In this document: positions 52,433 to 60,445 of the stretch, one piece after another
Numbering within the stretch: the stretch's first letter is position 1
Layout: the number at the start of each line of letters is the position of its first letter
Assembly: GCA_022711465.1 (NCBI GenBank)
Contig: JAKLEZ010000006.1
Span: 124,001 to 188,000, forward strand
Source: Planctomycetota bacterium
GTDB lineage: Bacteria > Planctomycetota > Phycisphaerae > UBA1845 > PWPN01
DNA length: 64,000 bases
Direction of reading: 5' to 3'
Position numbers and translations under genes: made by a program
The notes under the pieces: generated by a model
The model's database searches: none
What the model saw: only the letters and a program-made list of their open reading frames with translations
Told to the model about the DNA's origin: nothing

Positions 52433-53386
52433 TCAGGCGACCGCGCAAATCCCATCCTGGCCGGCAGCCAGTCGGTACAGATTGCACGCGATCTCGGTCA
52501 TCGATCCGCCCGCTCGCTCGATCAGGGCGAGAATGGCCTCGGCCTGGTCTGTTCGGCTCAAGCCCAGAAACCGGCTTCTGAAGGCGTCAAGTTCAACACG
52601 AACCAGAAGGGTCTGCTGCGACGCGTCCAGGAGGGTATCGAAACCCTGATCCCCGTGGCCGGCCATACTCACCAACAGGGGCAGTTGAGGATCCTCGACG
52701 AAGTGGCGACGGACAGTCTCATGGAGCAGGTTCTCATAGGCGCAGGCCCGGCCGGTGGAAATGCACGATTCGCGGGCGATTTGCCGCAGGGGCGTGCGTT
52801 CGGCCTCGACGGCGATGAGCATGCGCTCGGCCGCCAGCCGCTCCATGATCGAACAGGGATTGCGGTGCCGCCAAGTCCGCCGTCCGAGCTCCGCCAACGC
52901 CGCTCGCACGGCTCGCTCGAACCGACGCCGGACGCGATGACGAATCGTCTCATCGCCCGCGCTAATTGCGGGCCGAGCCTCGATTTTGACGGCCACAGCG
53001 TAGGGTAGCTCCTGTACCCGAGGAATCGCCGACCGGGGCTCATCGCTGGCCTGCTGGGTCAGCTTGAGCACCCGGGTCGGGACGCGGATGGTCGTGAAAT
53101 ACTCGTGCAGGGCGCGGTAGATCGCACCGCGGATCCGAAACAGGGCATACGGGGCGAACGCGCCATGCTGGTCAGCCTCGTAGGTCAACGCCGCCCGCAC
53201 CAGGGCCAAGGCGCCCTCCTGGAACAGATCGTCACGCTCTCGCTCACGCTTCGCGCACCGGGGCGTACGCACGTGCCGGACCAAGTGCACGCCGATCAGT
53301 CCAAGATTCCGGGTCACCAGATCCGACTGCTCGTCGGTCAGGATAGACTCTCCCCCCACGATCTCGTTGTCCAGCGTCTCGGACAT
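52433..53386 (-). CDS. Divergent sigma-70-family factor (region 2 only recognisable)
   Basis: The product has 317 residues, from an ATG behind GGAGGAG. Residues of about 24-107 match sigma region 2: DDLFQEGALALVRAALTYEAD, FAPYALFRIRGAIYRAL and the -10-reading segment, ending IRVPTRVLKL as in region 3.0. The rest is Arg-rich and helical, but the usual region 4 helix-turn-helix is not evident; only MTEIACNLYRLA near the end could be a weak one. It should bind core RNA polymerase; target promoters are unknown. It has a good promoter of its own. Confidence 0.75.
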   Translation of the reverse strand: MSETLDNEIVGGESILTDEQSDLVTRNLGLIGVHLVRHVRTPRCAKRERERDDLFQEGALALVRAALTYEADQHGAFAPYALFRIRGAIYRALHEYFTTIRVPTRVLKLTQQASDEPRSAIPRVQELPYAVAVKIEARPAISAGDETIRHRVRRRFERAVRAALAELGRRTWRHRNPCSIMERLAAERMLIAVEAERTPLRQIARESCISTGRACAYENLLHETVRRHFVEDPQLPLLVSMAGHGDQGFDTLLDASQQTLLVRVELDAFRSRFLGLSRTDQAEAILALIERAGGSMTEIACNLYRLAAGQDGICAVA

Positions 53387-53433
53387 GCTTCTCTCTCCTC
53401 CACGAACATTCCTATCGGCCTCCGCATATACCT

Positions 53434-53462
53434 AACATAAACCAAACTTGGAGAAAAGTCAA
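53434..53462 (-). promoter_or_regulatory. Sigma70-type promoter of the sigma factor gene
   Basis: On the minus strand TTGACT (53457-53462) and TATGTT (53434-53439) are exactly 17 bp apart in an AT-rich stretch, about 48 bp before the ATG at 53386. Confidence 0.65.
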
Positions 53463-53810
53463 ATCCGCGCCAAGCTGCGGGCCAGGCAGGGGCCACGATT
53501 CGCGCAAACCAAGCCTTGCACATTACTTGCGATGTATTGGGCGATCACCACTCGGTATCCGGCGACGAGGCGGACGGCGACCCCAGCAGCGAGGCCGACA
53601 CAAGGCCTGCCACAAGGCGAGGATCCCGCGAGGGCCGTAGCCATCATCGTCGGAGAGAGGGATCCCCATCAACGCGGGCGATATCGGCAGGGTGTTCCGG
53701 AGGGGAGAAGCGCGGCGGCCCAGACCGAGCCGCCTGCAAGCTGCTCAGGCCTGGGACCTTGCCCGAGCCTATTGTTCAACCGGACAGGAGTTCGTTTCCC
53801 CGTTCCCCGG
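53463..53810. other. Intergenic region, nothing recognised
   Basis: These 348 bp between the sigma gene promoter and the prepilin gene's end have no supported gene, tRNA or strong hairpin. Frames on either strand have no start site or family likeness. Confidence 0.5.
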
Positions 53811-54677
53811 TCAGGGCTTGGGGCCTCCCAGGACCATGTAGCTGGCGTACTTGTCGGAGGTGTTGAACTTCTTGGTTTCGACCATGTCGGTGTGGCCATC
53901 CCAGTAGAGGACCGTCCCCTTGGCGAAATGACGGCCGGCCATCCAGTCGACAAAATCGTAGTACCCGCTGTAGCCATCGTTGAGTGCGCTGCCTGCATTC
54001 GAGGCATTGGGCGACAAGGTCGTGTCGTCGAAACCGGGATACTCCTCGAACAGCATGCCGACCTTGTTCGGGGTGGAGTAGAACTTGCCGGCGTAGTCCA
54101 CGCTGGATTTCGAGAAGATGCCTGGCTTCAGCTCATCGGGGCTCAGGAAATCCGCGGACGCCAGGCCGCTGCTGCTGCTCCCGTTGTTTCGATGCTGGTC
54201 GATGGCATTGTGCGGCTCGATGAAACGAACGTAGCTGTGAATGGCCCTGTTTCCCCGGCCGCTTTCCCCCGAGCCGACCGCAGCGGCGAATCGTCGCTTG
54301 GTGTCCTTGGGGCAGAAGTACACCTCTTTGTTGCGCACAAACTTGTAGATCTGCCCAAAAGTCACCCAGAGGCCGGAATCTGTCGGGCGCGTGCCGCCGA
54401 ATTTCCTGTAGGGATCGCCGAGATAGGCGGCGTTGCCCCCGCTGATGCCGTCCCAGAGCCACCAATCCCAGTGCGGGAAGCGACTCTTGTTATCCTGGGC
54501 ATAGAAGTTATGCCCGCTATAAAGTTCCCTCAGCCGCGTCTTGCAGACCACGGCCTGAGCCTGATCTCGCGAACGGCTCAGAGACGGGATCAGGACGGAG
54601 ATCAGCAAGGCAATGATGGCGACCACAACCAGCACTTCGATCAGCGTGAAACCGCGACGATCGTAACGGTTCGACAT
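53811..54677 (-). CDS. Type II secretion/prepilin-like protein with C-terminal DGH motif
   Basis: The product has 288 residues from the ATG at 54677; a frame beginning at 54734 is unlikely. The class III signal is RRGFTLIEVLVVVAIIALLISVLIP, in which cleavage follows Gly9 and Glu14 is the +5 glutamate. The rest is a pseudopilin-like alpha/beta body; GRHFAKGTVLYWDGHTDM near the end matches the H-rich DGH motif of the large planctomycete family of such proteins. They probably lie on the cell surface or in a secretion system. The neighbouring zinc-ribbon gene is 29 bp upstream. Confidence 0.92.
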   Translation of the reverse strand: MSNRYDRRGFTLIEVLVVVAIIALLISVLIPSLSRSRDQAQAVVCKTRLRELYSGHNFYAQDNKSRFPHWDWWLWDGISGGNAAYLGDPYRKFGGTRPTDSGLWVTFGQIYKFVRNKEVYFCPKDTKRRFAAAVGSGESGRGNRAIHSYVRFIEPHNAIDQHRNNGSSSSGLASADFLSPDELKPGIFSKSSVDYAGKFYSTPNKVGMLFEEYPGFDDTTLSPNASNAGSALNDGYSGYYDFVDWMAGRHFAKGTVLYWDGHTDMVETKKFNTSDKYASYMVLGGPKP

Positions 54678-54706
54678 ACAACATCCACCTTCCATCCAGG
54701 GTGCGG

Positions 54707-55081
54707 TTACTGAACCTCGCCGCACTTGGGACACTTGCGTTCAGGGGCTCCCGAGGCCCCCTTGCTCATCAAGAACAGCGTCTGGCACTTGGTACACACA
54801 TACGGATTGGCGTACAGGGTCTCCTTGCCGCACTTCGGGCACTTGTATCCGGGCCCGAAGATCGGAGCGCGAGCCGCCTTGCCGCCGGCCGGCGGTGTCA
54901 ACTCGGACAGCTCGGCATCGGCCGTGTACTTGCACTGATCGCAGAAGACCTTGAGCTCGATTCGCCCCTCGACCCCGCTGGCACCGGCTCGACCGAGATA
55001 GCCCCAGGTCATCCAGGCGGCCACTGCCACGGCAACGACCGTCACGGCGATCACAGCATTTCGTTTCGTTTCAGGTGTCAT
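54707..55081 (-). CDS. Membrane-anchored zinc-ribbon protein
   Basis: The product has 124 residues with one N-terminal helix (about 9-27). Four CxxC pairs follow: CDQC, CPKC, CTKC and a final CPKC, arranged as two zinc ribbons. It is spaced 29 bp from the prepilin gene on the same strand, and similar small zinc-ribbon proteins accompany such prepilins in planctomycetes in my recollection. Function unknown; metal binding is inferred from the Cys pairs. Confidence 0.8.
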   Translation of the reverse strand: MTPETKRNAVIAVTVVAVAVAAWMTWGYLGRAGASGVEGRIELKVFCDQCKYTADAELSELTPPAGGKAARAPIFGPGYKCPKCGKETLYANPYVCTKCQTLFLMSKGASGAPERKCPKCGEVQ

Positions 55082-55595
55082 GGATCTGATTCTGCCCTAC
55101 CGCAGCGCCGACTGACTCATCGCCCAGATGCGCAGGCATCCATCATCGCCCCAGGTTCTACGACGAACCCTCGGTCGCCACCCCTTAGGGGCAAAGACTG
55201 CTTATTACACACACTCCCGCAACCCGAAGAGCAGGCTGGAACAGTCAAATGCGACAATCCCAACACCCGATCGGCCAAACGTGAGGCAAGCACGTGCGCT
55301 TCGCCCGCCGATCTTCCAGACTCCGCGATGGGCACGGTTGTGTCCCAGCCAACCCCTATCCTATCACAATCGGACACAGAGTCAACGTCAGAACAGGTGA
55401 AAACCGGCCTGTTTCAGGGCGCAAGCCGACAGAGGGCACCCCTCGCTAAACCGCGCCAATCGCTTTTCGAAGGCTCGGCATGGCGAGTTCACGTCAACGA
55501 GCACGCCGAATGCGACATCTCTTTCTCTACCTTTCAGGATCATCCAACAGGACTGAGACCGGCACCTGAGGGCGCCAGAAGCCTTCCCGATACGC
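55082..55595. other. Long upstream region of the zinc-ribbon/prepilin genes
   Basis: These 514 bp hold no supported gene. On the minus strand TTGACT (55380-55385) and TAGGAT (55358-55363) are 16 bp apart and could form a promoter with a leader of about 270 nt. In the leader CCCCTTAGGGG (55183-55193) is a small palindrome. The part 55386-55595 shows nothing definite. Open frames here lack credible starts. Confidence 0.45.
55358..55385 (-). promoter_or_regulatory. Candidate promoter of the zinc-ribbon/prepilin pair
   Basis: TTGACT and TAGGAT on the minus strand with 16 bp between; the nearest downstream start is at 55081. The -10 element matches consensus at four of six positions. Confidence 0.4.
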
Positions 55596-56861
55596 TCACT
55601 TGGGCTTCTCCGGCGGCATTGGACGAACGGTAAACCGAATCGCATGCGGCTGCACCATAAGCCGTTGAAGGGATATGAGTTCGGACATGGTACGATCGAG
55701 TTGAGTTCGCAGGGCGGGCAGGTCCGGGGCGGTAGCCAAGTAGGTGTTCGCCCCGCGCTGAGCCAGGAACAGTTCCCATCGAGCGGCTGTGGCCGCTTTG
55801 AGCAAGCCGGCCCGCGCGTCCCATGGACCGCCGGGGTGCCAACCGTCGGCCGTGGCAGAGCAGAGATTGACACCTCGCTCGAGCTCTCTTTCGGGAAAAA
55901 ACCCCAGGGGGCGGTCATCAGCCAGAACCTCGTAGCGCCCTGCGGACAAGCCGCGAACGCTCAGCATGTACTTGTTGAGTTCCTCGGTAATGGGGATCCA
56001 TCGATACGACGCCAGCGGCCAGAAGGGCGCCCAGTTCAACGGGTAGCCGTCGTCGATTCGGGTGAACTCCACCTGAGTCGATCCGCCTGCGAGTGCCTCG
56101 ACCCGGCAGCCTCGGGCGTCGAGCAGTCTGGGACCCTGGCAGTCGACGTCAACTGAGGAGACCTCGGACGGTGCTCCCAGTCCCTTCAGAATCGCGAATG
56201 CCATGGCCAACTGGCCGAGGTCGTTGAGGTGGACGCCATCTTCGGCGTGCAGTGTCACCTTGTCCTTGTCCGTCTTGGCCTGGGCGTTGGCCTCGAGAAT
56301 CCGTTTCTGAATGCGGCGCATCGTCCGCTGGACGTCGATGGCCCCCTCGCCCAGTTCCCGGGAGATGGCCATCGCCTGATCACCCATCTTTTGCAGCGTT
56401 CCCGTCTCGGCGGTCGCGGGATCCTCCGCGGTGATGGCCGCAGAGCAGATAAACACCCGGACCTTGTGCTTCCTGCACTGTTCCACGATGCCGCGAATGG
56501 CCTCGAGATGACGGCGGATATGCTCATCGTCGGCCCTCGTACCCCACCCGATATCGTTGATCCCGTAGGCGACGGTGAGCAGGGTAGCTCCGCGATCGAA
56601 GACGTCGCGCCCCAGCCGCCGCAAGGCGCCCTCGGCCGTGTCGCCGCCCCAGCCGGCATTGATGAACTGTACCTTGTGGTTCGGGAAACGCAGCAGGGTG
56701 TAATTCTCGACGTACCGTCCGTAGAGACCCGCGGCGGTGATGCTGTCGCCAAGGAAGACAACCGTGTCACCGTCGCGGACGGCGAAGTCGCCCGCCCAGA
56801 CGCGGGCAACGGCCGAGAAGAGCACCGAGACGATTGCTGCCGAAAGAGCAAAACCATACAT
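55596..56861 (-). CDS. Exported SGNH/GDSL-family esterase
   Basis: The product has 421 residues from the ATG at 56861 behind GGAGG; the signal peptide (MYGFALSAAIVSVLFSAVA) begins there. Conserved blocks are FLGDSITAAG (Ser40), INAGWGGDTAEG, YGINDIGWG (Asn102) and EDGVHLNDLG (Asp208, His211). A C-terminal part of some 180 residues is unassigned. Such enzymes remove acetyl or other ester groups from glycans, which suits the rest of the window. A promoter is proposed at 56902-56930. Confidence 0.9.
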   Translation of the reverse strand: MYGFALSAAIVSVLFSAVARVWAGDFAVRDGDTVVFLGDSITAAGLYGRYVENYTLLRFPNHKVQFINAGWGGDTAEGALRRLGRDVFDRGATLLTVAYGINDIGWGTRADDEHIRRHLEAIRGIVEQCRKHKVRVFICSAAITAEDPATAETGTLQKMGDQAMAISRELGEGAIDVQRTMRRIQKRILEANAQAKTDKDKVTLHAEDGVHLNDLGQLAMAFAILKGLGAPSEVSSVDVDCQGPRLLDARGCRVEALAGGSTQVEFTRIDDGYPLNWAPFWPLASYRWIPITEELNKYMLSVRGLSAGRYEVLADDRPLGFFPERELERGVNLCSATADGWHPGGPWDARAGLLKAATAARWELFLAQRGANTYLATAPDLPALRTQLDRTMSELISLQRLMVQPHAIRFTVRPMPPEKPK

Positions 56862-56901
56862 GGGAGACCTCCGTACATCCTCACCCGGGTGGACATGGAC
56901 G

Positions 56902-56930
56902 AGGCTACGAGCGCATCCTCTTTGCGTCAA
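56902..56930 (-). promoter_or_regulatory. Possible promoter of the SGNH esterase gene
   Basis: On the minus strand TTGACG (56925-56930) and TAGCCT (56902-56907) are 17 bp apart, about 40 bp upstream of the ATG. The -35 is good, the -10 poor. Confidence 0.4.
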
Positions 56931-57079
56931 CCGCTTCAGAGCACCCACCTGAGGCATGACCGACTCGGCGGGACATCGGGCAGGACCAAGCTGGCGAATC
57001 CCGCATGGCTGTTCGCGACTCGGCCGCACGATCTCGCGAGGGTCCGGCTGAACCGGAGGGAGCGCACGCAACGGTATGG

Positions 57080-58453
57080 TCACACCTTCAGGAAAAGCCT
57101 CTTGCGGTACAGAGGGATCATGAGGACGAGCCACAACGCGCCATACGCCAGGGCGAAGGCCAGGGAAGCCGTGTATGGCCCACTACCGGTCGCCGGGAAG
57201 TGCGCCGCAAACCAGTGCTGGTAGATCCACGCCTTCATAGAGGGGGCGTCGAGGCCGAAGCTGAAGAACCCCAGGATGCGGCCAAGGATGCCCGAGGCGA
57301 AGAAGACCAGGATGGCGTTGGTCCCGAACACCAGGAACGGCCAGGACCACCGCCGCCAGCCCTTGACCTCGATCAACCAGTGGCACATGGCCAGCATGTG
57401 CATGGCGATTCCGCCGGCCAGAAGAACGTAGGAGCTGGTCCAGATCTTCTTGTTGATCGGAACGCTGTGGCCCATCCACAGGCCGGCGACGATCAGCAGG
57501 TTGGCGGCGAAGAAGAGACCGATGAGTTTGTCGCGGTCGTCGCGCCGGCCGCGAAGCCAGCCGCCGGTCAGCACGCCGAGCAGGCAGGTGCCCACGCCGC
57601 CGATGGTGCCCAGAATGCCCTCGGGGTCGGGCAGCTCGGAGTGGACGTGGCCTCCGAGCAGCCTGGCGTCGAGCCAAGCGTGGAGGCTGCCCTCGGGCCG
57701 GGTCGATGCGGGATAGGCGTCCGGCGGGACAACGGACCAGGGATGCTTGACCAGCCACCAGTATCCGACCACGACGACGATCGTCGCCAACACCCGTCCG
57801 CGAACACCGAGGAACATCATCACGACCGAGGCGAAGAAGTAGCACAGCGCGATCCGCTGGAGCACGCCCGGCACGCGCAACGCTCCGGTCTTCACTGCGG
57901 GCGGATGGGGCGACTGGAAGTAACCGAAATCGACGACGAACCAGAGCAAGGCCAGGCCGATCAGCGAGCAGGCGGCGATCTTCCATCGCCGGGCGGCTCG
58001 GTCCAGGGGCCATGCCAGCGGCGGCTCGTGGCGAAACAGGCAGAACAGACCTCCTAACGCCAGGATGTACGGGGCCATGAGCCGCCAGATGGGGAAGCTG
58101 AACAGGATGAGCCCGAGGAGGAACAGGATGATCGTGCGGCGAACGACATGCTCGAACAACCGCAGCCTACTGGCTCCCTCGCTCAGCCTCCGGTCGAAGG
58201 AATAGGTCATGGCCACGCCGACGATGAACAAAAACGAGGGGAAGACCAGATCGGTCGGCGTCCAGCCGTTCCACGTGGCGTGGCCGAGCGGAGCGTAGAT
58301 CTTGCCCCAGTCGCCGGGGTTGTTGACCATGATCATCCCGGCGATGGTGATGCCGCGAAAGGCGTCGAGCGAAAGAAGGCGGCTGCTCTTGGCCAGAGCC
58401 GGCTGCGGCGGTTCGACCGGGGTCTGCGGGTCGGCGACGGGTTGGTCGGCCAT
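57080..58453 (-). CDS. NagX/HGSNAT-like membrane acyltransferase (DUF5009/DUF1624)
   Basis: The product has 457 residues with about ten helices. The start RLLSLDAFRGITIAGMIMVNNPGDW and GWTPTDLVFPSFLFIVG are signatures of the heparan-alpha-glucosaminide N-acetyltransferase-like family. The family moves acetyl groups across the membrane to sugars; a bacterial form is called NagX. It starts 12 bp after the phosphomutase stop, so the two are co-transcribed, suggesting metabolism of an amino sugar or hexose. Confidence 0.88.
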   Translation of the reverse strand: MADQPVADPQTPVEPPQPALAKSSRLLSLDAFRGITIAGMIMVNNPGDWGKIYAPLGHATWNGWTPTDLVFPSFLFIVGVAMTYSFDRRLSEGASRLRLFEHVVRRTIILFLLGLILFSFPIWRLMAPYILALGGLFCLFRHEPPLAWPLDRAARRWKIAACSLIGLALLWFVVDFGYFQSPHPPAVKTGALRVPGVLQRIALCYFFASVVMMFLGVRGRVLATIVVVVGYWWLVKHPWSVVPPDAYPASTRPEGSLHAWLDARLLGGHVHSELPDPEGILGTIGGVGTCLLGVLTGGWLRGRRDDRDKLIGLFFAANLLIVAGLWMGHSVPINKKIWTSSYVLLAGGIAMHMLAMCHWLIEVKGWRRWSWPFLVFGTNAILVFFASGILGRILGFFSFGLDAPSMKAWIYQHWFAAHFPATGSGPYTASLAFALAYGALWLVLMIPLYRKRLFLKV

Positions 58454-58465
58454 ATCAGAAGCTCA

Positions 58466-60232
58466 CTACTTGGCCACGTCGGCGATCACCGCCTGGATCT
58501 TGGCGGTCGCGTTCTCGCGGGCCTGCGCGATGTTGTCCCCGGGCCCCTTGGTCAGCACATAGAACTTGATCTTCGGCTCGGTGCCGCTCGGGCGAGCGAT
58601 GGCTTTGGTCCCGTCATCGAGGGTCAGGAACACGACGTCGCTGGGCGGCAGGTTGTACTGGCCGACCACCTTGCCGGTGCGAGCGTCCCTGATCTCGCCG
58701 GTGGCAAGGTCGGCCACGGTCCTGACGGGTACACCCGCCACGCGCTCCGGCGGGCGGGTTCGCAGCTTCTGCATCATGGCCTTGATCCGATCGGCGCCGT
58801 CCTTGCCCGGCAGGGTCAAGCTCTTGGCTCCTTCCTGGTAGTAGCCGTACCGCCTGTAAAGATCGAGCAGCAGATCGTAGAGCGTCTTGCCCTGGGCGGC
58901 GGCCACGGCGGCCAGGTCGGCGACGTAGGCCGTGCTGGTCACCGCGTCCTTGTCCCGCGTGTAGGTGCAGGGCATGTAGCCATAGCTCTCCTCGGCCCCA
59001 AAGATGTAGGTCTTGCTCGGCTTGCCCGGCGAGCCGGCGGCGTCAAACTGCATCACCTGGTCGCCGATCCACTTGAAGCCGGTCAGAACCTCGATGACCT
59101 CCGCCCCGTAGGAGCGGGCGATGTCCTTCATCATGTCGCCCGAGACGATGGTGGTGATCATGGCGGCGTTCTTGGGGAATCGGCCGGAGCGGGTCAGCGT
59201 CTCGCAGATGTGCCAGGTGAGCATGGCGGCGATCTGGTTGCCGGTGATGAGTTCGAACTGGTTGCCCGGGCCACGCACGGCCACACCCACGCGGTCGGCG
59301 TCGGGGTCGGTACCGATGACCAGGTCGGCGCCCTCCCTCTTGGCCAGTTCGATTCCGAGCGTCAGAGCCGCGCCCTCCTCGGGATTGGGGTACTCGACGG
59401 TGGGGAACTCGCCGTCCGGCTTGCCCTGCTCGGGGACGACGATGACCTTCTCGAAGCCGCGCCGCTTGAGAGCCTCGGGGACCAGGGTGATGCCCGTGCC
59501 ATGCAGCGGGGTGTAGACGATCTTGAGGTTCTTGCCCTGCTGGCGGGAGATCTCCGGCGACAGGCACGAGGCGTGGACCTCGGCCAGAAAGGCTTCATCC
59601 ACCTCGCGGCCGATGACGCGGATCAGGCCCTTGGCTTTCGCCTCGGCCACCGGCATGACCTTGATGTTGCCGAAGCCCCCCACCCGGCGGACCTCCTCGC
59701 TGATCCGCTTGTCGTGCGGGGGCACGATGGGCACCCCGCCCGTCCAGTAGACCTTGAAGCCGTTGTAGGCGGGCGGGTTGTGGCTGGCGGTCACGACGAC
59801 GCCGGCCGTGCAATTCAGGTGCCGGACGGCGTAGGACAGCTCCGGTGTCGGCCGCAAGGCTTCGAACAGATAGGCGGTGATCCCGTTGCCGGCCAGGACC
59901 GCGGCGGTACGTTCCGCGAAGACGTCACTCTTGCGGCGGCTGTCGCAGGCAATGGCGACGCCGGCCCGTCTGGCGGCCTCACCCTGCTGGGCGATGTAGT
60001 TGGCCAGCCCCTGGGCGGCGGCACCGACGGTGTAGATGTTCATCCGGTTGAGCCCGGCCCCGATGATGCCGCGCAGGCCGGCGGTTCCGAACTCCAGCTC
60101 GCGATAGAACCGGTCGGTCAGCTCCCTCTCGCTGCCTGCGGCCTGCAGCTCGCGAATCTCCTTCTTGTCGGCTTCCGCGATGGCCGGCTCGTCCAGCCAG
60201 CTCTTGACCGCCGATGCGATCGATGCGTCCAT
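58466..60232 (-). CDS. Phosphoglucomutase/phosphomannomutase family protein
   Basis: The 588-residue length fits the PgcA-type alpha-phosphohexomutases. The phosphoserine loop is TASHNPPAYNG (Ser150), the metal loop is GTDPDADRVG (Asp309, Asp311, Asp313), sugar-recognition residues are in GAEESYGY and the phosphate-binding loop is RPSGTEPKIKFY. The N-terminal FGTAGLRGIIG is typical. It interconverts hexose 1- and 6-phosphates in the cytoplasm, feeding nucleotide-sugar or glycolytic pools. First gene of the pair with the NagX-like gene. Confidence 0.95.
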   Translation of the reverse strand: MDASIASAVKSWLDEPAIAEADKKEIRELQAAGSERELTDRFYRELEFGTAGLRGIIGAGLNRMNIYTVGAAAQGLANYIAQQGEAARRAGVAIACDSRRKSDVFAERTAAVLAGNGITAYLFEALRPTPELSYAVRHLNCTAGVVVTASHNPPAYNGFKVYWTGGVPIVPPHDKRISEEVRRVGGFGNIKVMPVAEAKAKGLIRVIGREVDEAFLAEVHASCLSPEISRQQGKNLKIVYTPLHGTGITLVPEALKRRGFEKVIVVPEQGKPDGEFPTVEYPNPEEGAALTLGIELAKREGADLVIGTDPDADRVGVAVRGPGNQFELITGNQIAAMLTWHICETLTRSGRFPKNAAMITTIVSGDMMKDIARSYGAEVIEVLTGFKWIGDQVMQFDAAGSPGKPSKTYIFGAEESYGYMPCTYTRDKDAVTSTAYVADLAAVAAAQGKTLYDLLLDLYRRYGYYQEGAKSLTLPGKDGADRIKAMMQKLRTRPPERVAGVPVRTVADLATGEIRDARTGKVVGQYNLPPSDVVFLTLDDGTKAIARPSGTEPKIKFYVLTKGPGDNIAQARENATAKIQAVIADVAK

Positions 60233-60445
60233 GTTTCAGTTGCCCTTGTCAGCCCGGGATGGTTCCGGGGACCACACCCTTCATGAATCCAAGCCCGTAC
60301 AGCCAACATGGTTATAAGCCAAACCGGCGGGAATGGGTAGAACGCGGTCTCGGTTCTTCATATTGTCTTCAGCTAGCGGCTGGTAGACTGGGATCAGCCC
60401 TCTGGGCAGGTCGATGCGCGATGGAATGGCTTTGATGGTGGCGAC

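Noticed and set aside
55117..55377. 86-codon minus-strand frame as a small gene
   Set aside because: No ribosome site, no domain, and a composition not unlike random; it lies in the likely leader of the zinc-ribbon gene.
58148..60286. 712-codon plus-strand open frame
   Set aside because: Antisense to the phosphohexomutase, which has all catalytic loops; product is Gly/Val/His-rich with no family.
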